From the NCBI GenBank assembly GCA_947384015.1, contig CANDFN010000051.1, forward strand, positions 1 to 7,519: a DNA stretch of 7,519 nucleotides. The letters run 5' to 3'. The position numbers were made by a program, and so were the translations under genes. The number at the start of each line of letters is the position of its first letter. The first letter of the stretch is position 1. This DNA is from an uncultured Clostridia bacterium. Its GTDB lineage: Bacteria > Bacillota > Clostridia > Christensenellales > UBA1242. The notes beneath the pieces were generated by a model. It did not search any database. It was not told the origin of the DNA and saw only the letters and a list, made by a program, of their open reading frames with translations. This document shows, in pieces, positions 1 to 6,074 of the stretch.

Positions 1-51
1 GGAGAGTTTATAGCCTTGGTTGCAGATAAAATGCTTATAGAAGGCGCTTAA
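1..51 (+). CDS. C-terminal end of an unidentified protein (partial)
   Basis: Frame 1 is open from the first base to a TAA at 49-51 and encodes 16 residues (GEFIALVADKMLIEGA). The other two plus-strand frames hit stops within the first 35 bases. A terminator-like hairpin begins inside the last codons, and the stop codon lies in its loop, which is what the end of a real gene looks like in this window. The fragment is too short to assign to a family. The rest of the gene lies upstream of the window. Confidence 0.45.
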   Translation, partial: GEFIALVADKMLIEGA

Positions 52-81
52 AAACGCTTTTATAAGTTTATAAATTTTTTT
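34..81 (+). terminator. Intrinsic terminator of the upstream partial gene
   Basis: CTTATA (34-39) and AAGGCG (41-46) pair with CGCTTT (55-60) and TATAAG (61-66). This gives a 12-pair stem with one G-T pair, one bulged G at 40 and an 8-base loop that contains the TAA stop. A T-rich stretch with a seven-T run follows at 75-81. The T run sits about 8 bases from the stem, which is a little far for a strong terminator. Confidence 0.55.
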
Positions 82-99
82 GAACTAATTTGTTGTAGA

Positions 100-117
100 T
101 TTTTGGATAAGCACTAT
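100..117 (+). repeat. Intergenic motif copy A (TTTTTGGATAA ... CACTAT)
   Basis: TTTTTGGATAA (100-110) is followed one base later by CACTAT (112-117). The same two blocks, separated by three bases, occur at 5948-5967 in the other large intergenic region. Both copies lie roughly 80-95 bases upstream of the -10 box of a plus-strand gene. A promoter reading is also possible here (TTGTAG at 93-98, 16-base spacer, TATCAT at 115-120), but its -35 is poor. Function is unknown. Confidence 0.3.
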
Positions 118-131
118 CATAATAGTTTAAT

Positions 132-154
132 AAAAAAGGGTTAACCTCTTTTTT
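132..154. terminator. A/T-flanked palindrome, possible bidirectional terminator
   Basis: AAAAAAGGG (132-140), a TTAA turn, then CC, a bulged T at 147, and CTTTTTT (148-154). The core GGTTAACC is a perfect palindrome. The stem is flanked by A6 and T6, so it could stop transcription from either side. It lies between the first terminator and the promoter of the 158-residue gene. An operator role is an alternative because it is only about 30 bases upstream of that promoter's -35 box. Confidence 0.45.
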
Positions 155-182
155 GTTTGCAAGAAGGCATTACAAATAATGG

Positions 183-210
183 TTGACAAAATTAAAAATT
201 GTGTTATTAT
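183..210 (+). promoter_or_regulatory. Sigma-A-type promoter of the 158-residue gene
   Basis: A perfect -35 box TTGACA lies at 183-188, followed by a 16-base spacer and -10 box TATTAT at 205-210, with an extended -10 TGn at 202-204. Predicted initiation is near 217, about 12 bases before the ATG at 229. This is the best promoter match in the window. Confidence 0.75.
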
Positions 211-228
211 TTTACCAGTGGAGAATAT

Positions 229-705
229 ATGGAAGATTTAGTATTGTCTGTAAATGATAGTTTGGAAGATAATATTTTAGCAATAATAGATTTTGTAAAA
301 CAAGTGGAAAAAGAAAACGGACTTACTGAAGAGCAAATAGAACATAAATATAGTTGTGGATGTTGTGCGGTATTAGCTTTAGAATTAATAAAAGAGAATA
401 TAGAACGTCTTTTTGGGACAACTAAAGAATTGGAAGGGTTTGCAATAGAAACAGGGAATAAAAAAATTAATACACACTCTTATTTGAAGTTAAAAAAGGA
501 TTTGACAGAAGAAGATTTATATTTTGATATATTTGGTAAAAAGACTATAAAAGAGGTTAAAAAGTTTATTTCAAGCAAGTTTTGGGACAAAGAGTTTTTA
601 AAGCCATGGGTTGCAAAGTTTGAAAAAGAAAACAATTTAGGGCAATATATGTATGTTCAAGAAGCGTGCTATACTAGAATTAAAGTTGAGGGGCTTACGG
701 TTTAA
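229..705 (+). CDS. Unknown 158-residue protein, possible papain-like Cys-His-Asp fold
   Basis: I do not recognise this protein. ATG at 229 is chosen over an in-frame TTG at 199 because GGAG (220-223) sits 5 bases upstream of it, and because the TTG lies upstream of the predicted transcription start. The protein is 158 residues, soluble, Lys/Glu-rich, with no signal peptide or membrane segment. It has a Cys-rich start of a helix (C43, C45, C46 in CGCCAVLALEL), then H83 in THSYLKL, then D100 in YFDIFGKK. The order Cys at a helix start, His opening a strand, then Asp just before a Gly recalls small papain- or transglutaminase-like proteins. That is inference from pattern only; paired cysteines could instead bind metal. 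The gene has its own promoter and terminator, so it is probably transcribed alone. Confidence 0.8.
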   Translation: MEDLVLSVNDSLEDNILAIIDFVKQVEKENGLTEEQIEHKYSCGCCAVLALELIKENIERLFGTTKELEGFAIETGNKKINTHSYLKLKKDLTEEDLYFDIFGKKTIKEVKKFISSKFWDKEFLKPWVAKFEKENNLGQYMYVQEACYTRIKVEGLTV

Positions 706-732
706 GGTGCTTAAAAAATAAGCGCCTTTTTT
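704..732 (+). terminator. Intrinsic terminator after the 158-residue gene
   Basis: AAGGTGCTT (704-712) pairs with AAGCGCCTT (720-728) with one G-T pair around a 7-base A-rich loop, and a T run continues to 732. The TAA stop (703-705) overlaps the first stem bases. This separates the gene from the deacetylase downstream. Confidence 0.85.
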
Positions 733-810
733 ATTTGAATAAAATAAAAGTTATGGACTAATAAGGCGATAAATACTCATAAAAAACGATAAGAAGAAAT
801 AGATTATAGT

Positions 811-1509
811 ATGAAAAAAATACGTGTAGTCTCAAATATTATAATAGCGCTAATGTTGGTTTCTCTTGCGGGCATTGCTTATAGTAATTCTGTAGCGTTA
901 AGAACATCTATAGACAGCCGTGTTTATTATTCTGGCAACACAGAAAGTAAAAATGTGTGTTTTATGATAAATGTTTATGAGGGTGAAGACAACATTAAAA
1001 AGATGCTAGACATATTAGATGTATATAAGGTTAAAACCACGTTTTTTGTAGGTGGTTGTTGGGCAGTAAATCATATAGATACAATTAAAGAAATTTATGC
1101 AAGAGGGCACGAACTAGGCAATCATGGGTTTTATCATAAAGACCAAAACAAATTAAATTTTGATGGTAATGTGCAAGAAATAAATATGTGTCATCAAGTG
1201 GTTAGCCAAAATTTAGGTTTGGAAATGACTTTGTTTGCACCGCCAAGTGGGGCTTATGATATAACAACTGTGGATGCAGCCGAAAGTTTAAACTATAAAA
1301 CAATTATGTGGACTCACGATACAATAGATTGGAAAGATCAGGATGTAAATCTAATAACAAAAAGGGCAACAAAAAAACTTTCTAACGGAGATCTTATTTT
1401 AATGCACCCAACAGATAAAACAGTAGAAGCTTTAACTGGAATTTTGTCTTATGCAATAAACAACGGCTACAATCCAACTACAGTTAGTGAATGTTTAAAA
1501 GGAATTTAA
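811..1509 (+). CDS. NodB-fold polysaccharide deacetylase (PdaB/YlxY-like), altered active site
   Basis: This is a 232-residue protein of the carbohydrate esterase 4 (NodB) superfamily. Members remove acetyl groups from N-acetylated sugars in peptidoglycan or other glycans outside the membrane. Residues 1-6 are basic, and about 8-25 form a hydrophobic segment, so it is either a signal peptide or a membrane anchor. NodB motifs are visible in order: motif 1 region VCFMINVYEG (49-58), TTFFVGGCW (76-84), motif 2 NHGFYH (H105, H109), motif 3 FAPPSG (142-147), the W of IDW (W174), and motif 5 LMHP (H199). The layout fits PdaB-like proteins, where motif 1 reads FD..WG. Here that Asp is N54, and the Arg usual in motif 3 is A143, so activity may be altered or lost. 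The ATG at 811 gives a normal signal sequence, but I see no strong Shine-Dalgarno and no convincing promoter in 733-810. It ends 31 bases before the ftsK promoter, with no clear terminator between. Confidence 0.88.
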   Translation: MKKIRVVSNIIIALMLVSLAGIAYSNSVALRTSIDSRVYYSGNTESKNVCFMINVYEGEDNIKKMLDILDVYKVKTTFFVGGCWAVNHIDTIKEIYARGHELGNHGFYHKDQNKLNFDGNVQEINMCHQVVSQNLGLEMTLFAPPSGAYDITTVDAAESLNYKTIMWTHDTIDWKDQDVNLITKRATKKLSNGDLILMHPTDKTVEALTGILSYAINNGYNPTTVSECLKGI

Positions 1510-1540
1510 ATTTAGACAAATTAATTTATGGTTAAATAGT

Positions 1541-1568
1541 TTGAGATTTATAAAATTTGTTGTATAAT
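1541..1568 (+). promoter_or_regulatory. Promoter of ftsK
   Basis: -35 TTGAGA (1541-1546), 16-base spacer and a perfect -10 TATAAT (1563-1568). Initiation is expected near 1575, leaving a leader of only about 11 bases before the ATG at 1586. Read-through from the deacetylase gene is also possible because there is no terminator between them. Confidence 0.7.
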
Positions 1569-1585
1569 TGATTAAAGGAAGAATT

Positions 1586-4552
1586 ATGGCAATATATAAA
1601 TCATCTTTTAACCAAAAACCTCAAAAACCAGAAAAAGAAAAGAAAGAACGTGCGCCACGTGCACCAAAACCTGAAAAAAAGGTTAAAGTTCAAACACAAA
1701 CCAAGCCAAAAGTTAAAATAAATGCTTCCATTGTTTGCTTGGTTGGTTTTTCTGTTTTATTTTTACTTTGCCTTTTCCCAAACCCTGTCCGTCATATGGT
1801 GCTTGGTTTAATAGGTTTAAGTGTTTACCCAGTGTGTGCGTTGGGAATATTCTTTTCTGTGGCGACTCTTGCAAAAAGGCAATTTAGAGTAAAAAAACGA
1901 TATTTAGCATATCTTGTTAGCTCAGTTGTAATTGTTTGGTTTATTTTTCACTTAATTATGACGCATGCATTAAAGGTTCCACTAACTAGTTACGGTGCAT
2001 GTTTGGCAGGGACTTATAAAGTTCAAACCACAGCTGGCGGGCTTTTGTTTAGTTTAATAAGCTACCCATTAATAAAACTTATAACATATGTAGGTGCTTA
2101 TATTGTTAGTGCTATTGCATTGGCAGTTTTGGTTGGTTTGATTGTAGATTATGTGTTTGCAGACCGTTCTGGCATGATTAAAACCAAAACAAAATTTGAT
2201 TTTAAAGAAATTGAAGACTTTGAGAAGACTGTTGTTAAAGAGGAAGTAAAGAAAACCGAACCTGAATATGTCAAACACGAGGCTAAACGTAAATTGGGTT
2301 TAGAAAAACCTAGAAATGAAACAACAATAATTTCAACCACTATGCCAGAAATTAAACCAGTTGCACCACAGCCAACACAATCTAGACCAATGTCTAAAAG
2401 GGATTATATCTTAACCCCAATAGAGCCAATTATTCCACCAGAGGAAACGGACGACTTATTCTTAGATAATAATACAGGATATTACAATAGTAAAAAACTT
2501 AAACGTGAACATGTGGAAGAAATAAAACCTGCCACAAAGCAGATAGAGGAAACAAAGACAACTCCACAACCTATTCAACAAACTTATTTTGAGCAACCTA
2601 AAATTGAAGAGCCAGAACAAAAAGTTGAAGAGAGTTATAATGATATTATATTAGATGAGACAGGGATTGAAGATTACGAAGATTTTGTAGAAATAAATTC
2701 TGACCCAGTTGTTGTTCAATCACCATTTACTGTAGAAGAAACAGAAGAACCTGTTTTAAAAGAAAAACAGGAAGACCTATCTGTAGTAGAGGAAGAGATT
2801 AACTCATTAGAAGAATTGGTTTTAGAACCAGAAGATAACGAATTACAAGCATTAGATGAATCAGAAGAACCTATTAATAATTATGAAGAAATAGAGTCTC
2901 AGTTAGAAGAACCATATATTGATGAGTATTCTGGCAAAAAAGATATGAGCCTTGGCAATACTAACGATAACGAGGTTGTTCGTCCAAGTGTAGATATATC
3001 TAAGTTTAATTTACCAAATAAAATAAGCAAACCATTAGAGCATGAGCAAATTAAGATGGATGAAGTAAAACCAAAACAAGAGGTTCCACCATATGTTGCA
3101 CCTAATGTTGAATTGCTAGAATATTTAGAAAAGGTAGAAAAAATTAGCGAAGAAAAAATTCAAGATAATGTTAACCGTCTAGAACAAGTGTTGGAAGACT
3201 TTAAAGTGCCTGCAAAAGTTAACAATGTGCAAGTTGGTCCAGCGGTTACCAGATACGAATTATCAATGCCAAGAGGTATATCGGTAAACAAAATTGTAAC
3301 CATGGCAGACGATATTGCCATGACGCTTGCTTCAAACGGCTCTATTCGTGTAGAAGCACCTATACCTGGTAAAACGTCGGTTGGTGTAGAAGTGCCTAAC
3401 GATACTGTAACTCCGGTAAGTTTACGTGAAGTTATTGATAGTCAAGAATTTAAAGTTCGCGGTAATCCATTGTCATTTATATTAGGTAAAGATATTAATG
3501 GTGACATTATATTCTGTAATCTAGATAAAATGCCTCACTTGTTGGTGGCAGGTTCTACTGGTAGCGGTAAATCTGTTTGCTTAAATACAATGTTGTTAAG
3601 TATGTGCTACAAAGCAGGCCCACAAGATTTGCGCTTGATTTTAGTAGACCCTAAAATGGTAGAATTTTCTACTTATAATGGATTGCCTCATCTATTGATA
3701 CCAGAGGTTATTACTGGTAAAGAGATGACCATAAATGCCTTTGACTGGGCTATTAAAGAAATGGAAAGCAGATATGCAATGTTTGCTAAAAACCATGTTG
3801 TAAACATTAACGAATATAACAAACTAGATATGGTAAAATCTAAACGCGCAGAAAAATTACCATTTATTGTAATAGTTGTTGACGAACTTGCCGACTTAAT
3901 GTTAGAAGCCAAGCGCGAACTTGAAGATAGAATTGCAAAAATTGCCGCTAAATCTCGTGCAGCAGGTATTCACTTAGTGCTTGCAACTCAACGTCCAAGT
4001 GTAGATGTTATTACAGGCGTTATTAAAAATAACTTGCCAAGCCGTATTGCATTTGCTTTAACAAGTTATGTAGATAGTAAAACTATTTTGGATGGTAGTG
4101 GTGCAGAAAAATTGCTAGGTAAAGGTGATATGTTGTTCAAAATGCAAGATAAGCCAGAACCAAGACGTGTGCAAGGTGCGTTTGTATCTAGCACAGAAAT
4201 TAATAGAGTTGTTGACTTTATTAAATCTCACAACAAAGCAGTTTATGACGACAGTGCAAGTAAAGCAATTAAAAATCCGCATGGTGGCGGAAATCAGGGT
4301 GGAGCAGACGGCGGTTTAACTAAAAACCAAGAATTTGACCCAATCTTAAAAGATGTATTGCGTATGTTTATAGAAACAAAACAAGCAAGTAGTAGTATAA
4401 TTCAAAGACGTTATTCTGTAGGTTTTAATCGCGCTGGTAGAATAATAGAACAAATGGAACGTGCTGGCTTTGTTTCTCCTCCAAATGGCTCTAAACCACG
4501 TCAGGTGCTTATAACTATGGACGAATATAAAGCAATATTTGACGAACAATAA
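1586..4552 (+). CDS. ftsK: DNA translocase FtsK/SpoIIIE
   Basis: This 988-residue membrane-anchored ATPase pumps double-stranded DNA through the closing septum. Residues 1-45 are Lys/Pro-rich and cytoplasmic. About 46-191 carry four or five membrane segments. About 192-500 is a long, Glu-rich, poorly ordered linker. The motor starts near 501, with GPAVTRYEL (551-559) and APIPGK (591-596). Walker A is GSTGSGKS (656-663, K662), Walker B is IVVDELADL (D766, E767), and ATQRPS is at 800-805. A Gly/Asn-rich spacer leads to the winged-helix gamma domain from about 916 to 980, which reads the DNA sequence that sets direction. All key motor residues are present. ATG 1586 is preferred over an in-frame TTG at 1568 because AAAGGAAG (1574-1581) precedes it and the TTG falls inside the -10 box. 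FtsK and SpoIIIE cannot be told apart here. About 988 residues is longer than the roughly 790 of B. subtilis SpoIIIE, and the excess is in the linker. Confidence 0.97.
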   Translation: MAIYKSSFNQKPQKPEKEKKERAPRAPKPEKKVKVQTQTKPKVKINASIVCLVGFSVLFLLCLFPNPVRHMVLGLIGLSVYPVCALGIFFSVATLAKRQFRVKKRYLAYLVSSVVIVWFIFHLIMTHALKVPLTSYGACLAGTYKVQTTAGGLLFSLISYPLIKLITYVGAYIVSAIALAVLVGLIVDYVFADRSGMIKTKTKFDFKEIEDFEKTVVKEEVKKTEPEYVKHEAKRKLGLEKPRNETTIISTTMPEIKPVAPQPTQSRPMSKRDYILTPIEPIIPPEETDDLFLDNNTGYYNSKKLKREHVEEIKPATKQIEETKTTPQPIQQTYFEQPKIEEPEQKVEESYNDIILDETGIEDYEDFVEINSDPVVVQSPFTVEETEEPVLKEKQEDLSVVEEEINSLEELVLEPEDNELQALDESEEPINNYEEIESQLEEPYIDEYSGKKDMSLGNTNDNEVVRPSVDISKFNLPNKISKPLEHEQIKMDEVKPKQEVPPYVAPNVELLEYLEKVEKISEEKIQDNVNRLEQVLEDFKVPAKVNNVQVGPAVTRYELSMPRGISVNKIVTMADDIAMTLASNGSIRVEAPIPGKTSVGVEVPNDTVTPVSLREVIDSQEFKVRGNPLSFILGKDINGDIIFCNLDKMPHLLVAGSTGSGKSVCLNTMLLSMCYKAGPQDLRLILVDPKMVEFSTYNGLPHLLIPEVITGKEMTINAFDWAIKEMESRYAMFAKNHVVNINEYNKLDMVKSKRAEKLPFIVIVVDELADLMLEAKRELEDRIAKIAAKSRAAGIHLVLATQRPSVDVITGVIKNNLPSRIAFALTSYVDSKTILDGSGAEKLLGKGDMLFKMQDKPEPRRVQGAFVSSTEINRVVDFIKSHNKAVYDDSASKAIKNPHGGGNQGGADGGLTKNQEFDPILKDVLRMFIETKQASSSIIQRRYSVGFNRAGRIIEQMERAGFVSPPNGSKPRQVLITMDEYKAIFDEQ

Positions 4553-4566
4553 ACATTCAGCAAACA

Positions 4567-4595
4567 AAAAAATAAGGCGTTATGCCTTATTTTTT
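4567..4595. terminator. Bidirectional terminator between ftsK and the nucleoside hydrolase gene
   Basis: AAAAAATAAGGC (4567-4578) pairs perfectly with GCCTTATTTTTT (4584-4595) around a 5-base loop, giving a 12-pair stem with T runs on both strands. It lies 14 bases after the ftsK stop and overlaps the minus-strand gene's stop codon (4594-4596), so one hairpin can serve both convergent genes. Confidence 0.9.
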
Positions 4596-5823
4596 ATGTT
4601 TTATTTTTAGCTTTTGTAGTGCTTGTTTTACTGTCACTTTTTGTTTTTACAGTTGATGTTTTTGTTTTAGTTGTAGCCTTACTGTTAGAAGTGTTTTTGG
4701 TGGCAACTTTTTTAACTGTGTTTTTTGCGATTGGCTTAGTTGTGGTTTTAGCATTTGTTTTAGGTTTGTTTGTTTTTGTAACCGGTTTTGTGGCAGTTTC
4801 GGTTGCTTTGGCTTGTTCTTGTTTAAGCTTTTCTTCTTTTGCAAGGCGAGAAGCTTCCAAATATTTAGTTAAATCAAATCTAGTTAATTTTTTAATAGCA
4901 GTAAAGTATAAAGCATGGAATTTTTTACGGTTTACTTTGTAAGCATATTCTATATTGCCTTTTTTGCTAAAGGTAAAAGTTGTTTTACCTGGTAATTCAT
5001 CGCCAACATCAACTTCTACAAAAGCACGTTTTGTTTTAAATAGTTCAGGGAAACGCATTGCAAGAACGGCACAAGTATCATTTGTTGCAACACGGCGGTC
5101 TTTATAATTATGTTCCCAATAACCAGTGTAAAGTTCTTTAATCCATCTGCCAACATCGTTAAGCTCGCCCATGGTATTAACTTCTTCTTCGGTAAAGTGG
5201 GCTAGGTCTCTTCCCATTCTAGAAGGAATCATTGTAATAGGAATTCCGCTTTCTATCATTATTTTTAATGCTTCTGGGTCGCTAGAAGCATTAAAGGAAC
5301 GATAATTTTTCCAACTTCCTTCAAGTTTACTGTCCCAAGCGGCACAACCTTCGTAATAAATATGGTTAATCCAACTCTTAACTTCTGGGTATTTGGTGAA
5401 TAGCTGACCAATATTAGTAGTAGGACCTTGCATAATAATTTCAATATTGTTTTTAAATTGCTTAATTGTTTCATACATGGCGTCAACTGCAGATTGTTTT
5501 ATTGGCTGAGTTTTAACCGTTTTTGGTGGAGTGTAATTTCCCATTCCGTTTTCTTTGTGTGCAAAGATAGCATGTTGAACTGGCCTTTTCATAGGTTTTT
5601 CAGCACCTTTTGCAAGAGGGATGTCTGTGCGATTAAACACTTCTAAAAGATGAAGCGCATTGCGGGTAACAATATCTACATCTAAATTACCATTAACTGT
5701 GGTAATAAGCCTGATGTTCATAATGTCGTCGTATAAAGACAAAACAAATGCTGCAGAATCGTCTACACCAGGGTCGGTATCAATAATACAATTTACTCTT
5801 TCTAATAATTTTTTCTTTTTCAT
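4594..5823 (-). CDS. Inosine/uridine-type nucleoside hydrolase with Lys/Thr-rich tail
   Basis: This 409-residue protein belongs to the IUNH family, which splits ribonucleosides into base and ribose for salvage, using a Ca2+-binding Asp cluster. The hallmark DTDPGVDD is at residues 15-22. Further family blocks are NGMGN (92-96), GPTTNIG (133-139), SFNASSDPEA (176-185) and the C-terminal TNDTCAVLA (247-255). In the well-studied protozoan enzymes the last block begins with a catalytic His before the Asp; here it is N248 followed by D249, so substrate preference may differ. The catalytic domain ends near 330, a typical family length. It is followed by about 72 residues made almost only of Lys, Thr, Ser, Ala and Asn. 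There is no signal peptide, so it is probably cytoplasmic. ATG 5823 is the only start that keeps the DTDPG motif close to the N-terminus. There is no Shine-Dalgarno, and the -10 box lies 6 bases upstream. The exact nucleoside substrate cannot be read from sequence. Confidence 0.93.
   Translation of the reverse strand: MKKKKLLERVNCIIDTDPGVDDSAAFVLSLYDDIMNIRLITTVNGNLDVDIVTRNALHLLEVFNRTDIPLAKGAEKPMKRPVQHAIFAHKENGMGNYTPPKTVKTQPIKQSAVDAMYETIKQFKNNIEIIMQGPTTNIGQLFTKYPEVKSWINHIYYEGCAAWDSKLEGSWKNYRSFNASSDPEALKIMIESGIPITMIPSRMGRDLAHFTEEEVNTMGELNDVGRWIKELYTGYWEHNYKDRRVATNDTCAVLAMRFPELFKTKRAFVEVDVGDELPGKTTFTFSKKGNIEYAYKVNRKKFHALYFTAIKKLTRFDLTKYLEASRLAKEEKLKQEQAKATETATKPVTKTNKPKTNAKTTTKPIAKNTVKKVATKNTSNSKATTKTKTSTVKTKSDSKTSTTKAKNKT
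4597..4812 (-). other. Low-complexity Lys/Thr-rich C-terminal tail of the nucleoside hydrolase
   Basis: Residues 338-409 contain about 20 Lys and 22 Thr, only two acidic residues, and recurring short units such as TKT, TTK and AK. There is no exact long repeat. The composition resembles histone H1-like bacterial tails that bind nucleic acid or polyanions, but the hydrolase family does not need it. It is in frame with the catalytic domain and ends at the normal terminator, so it is not an obvious frameshift artefact. Confidence 0.75.
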
Positions 5824-5829
5824 AAACTT

Positions 5830-5858
5830 ATTATATATAAAATATTTTTTTTAGGCAA
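5830..5858 (-). promoter_or_regulatory. Promoter of the nucleoside hydrolase gene, possibly leaderless
   Basis: On the minus strand, TTGCCT (5858-5853) is the -35 box, followed by a 17-base spacer and a perfect TATAAT (5835-5830). Only 6 bases separate the -10 box from the ATG at 5823, so transcription should begin at or next to the start codon. No ribosome binding site is visible. Confidence 0.6.
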
Positions 5859-5870
5859 CAAAAATACTTA

Positions 5871-5882
5871 AAAAATCAATTT
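5871..5882 (+). repeat. 12-base direct repeat, copy 1
   Basis: AAAAATCAATTT here is identical to 6009-6020. This copy lies 12 bases beyond the -35 box of the minus-strand hydrolase promoter. In such AT-rich DNA, chance is a real alternative. Confidence 0.4.
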
Positions 5883-5947
5883 TTTTACTATTACAAAGCT
5901 TTTTGGGCGGTTTTTTATTAATTTATAAATGTTTATTGGATTTATGC

Positions 5948-5967
5948 TTTTTGGATAATATCACTAT
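5948..5967 (+). repeat. Intergenic motif copy B (TTTTTGGATAA ... CACTAT)
   Basis: TTTTTGGATAA (5948-5958), three bases, then CACTAT (5962-5967). It matches the pair at 100-117 apart from a two-base difference in spacing. A further TTGGAT lies just upstream at 5936-5941. It is about 80 bases upstream of the pnp -10 box. Function is unknown. Confidence 0.3.
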
Positions 5968-6008
5968 AAATATAAAGTATTTTATTTTTAAAATGTTTAA
6001 AAGGATGT

Positions 6009-6020
6009 AAAAATCAATTT
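6009..6020 (+). repeat. 12-base direct repeat, copy 2
   Basis: AAAAATCAATTT is an exact copy of 5871-5882. It overlaps the start of the weak -35 region of the pnp promoter, so each of the two divergent promoters has a copy close to its -35. Confidence 0.4.
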
Positions 6021-6046
6021 CTTTTTTTAGTTAAATGTGGTATAAT
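6018..6046 (+). promoter_or_regulatory. Extended -10 promoter of pnp
   Basis: TGG at 6038-6040 directly precedes a perfect TATAAT (6041-6046), an extended -10 element. The -35 position 17 bases upstream reads TTTCTT (6018-6023), a poor match, so the TGn element probably compensates. Initiation near 6053 leaves a leader of about 22 bases. Confidence 0.65.
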
Positions 6047-6061
6047 CATACAAGTGAAAAA

Positions 6062-6068
6062 AGAGGAG
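6062..6068 (+). promoter_or_regulatory. Ribosome binding site that fixes the pnp start
   Basis: AGAGGAG lies 6 bases before ATG 6075. An in-frame GTG at 6054 would place this site inside the coding region and sits at the predicted transcription start, so ATG 6075 is the real start. Confidence 0.8.
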
Positions 6069-6074
6069 AAAAAG

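Noticed and set aside
199..228. TTG at 199 as start of the 158-residue protein
   Set aside because: It overlaps the promoter spacer and -10 region, upstream of the predicted transcription start, and lacks a ribosome binding site. ATG 229 has GGAG at good spacing.
733..810. Promoter for the deacetylase gene
   Set aside because: TTGAAT at 735-740 has no good -10 at 16-18 bases, and TATAGT at 805-810 touches the ATG. Nothing is convincing enough to annotate.
1568..1585. TTG at 1568 as start of ftsK
   Set aside because: Its first base is the last base of the -10 box, so it would not be transcribed. AAAGGAAG precedes ATG 1586.
4619..4942. Plus-strand 107-residue Val/Leu-rich reading frame
   Set aside because: It is the antisense shadow of the Lys/Thr-rich tail. 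Its apparent membrane-protein look comes from the complement of AAA/ACA-type codons.
6054..6074. GTG at 6054 as start of pnp
   Set aside because: It lies at the expected transcription start, and the seven extra codons are the ribosome binding site itself. Family proteins begin at the MK..TFK motif of ATG 6075.
5824..6074. Riboswitch, small RNA or pnp autoregulatory hairpin in the divergent region
   Set aside because: The predicted leaders are too short and I see no GC-bearing stem, only AT-rich palindromes such as ATTTATAAAT at 5921-5930.
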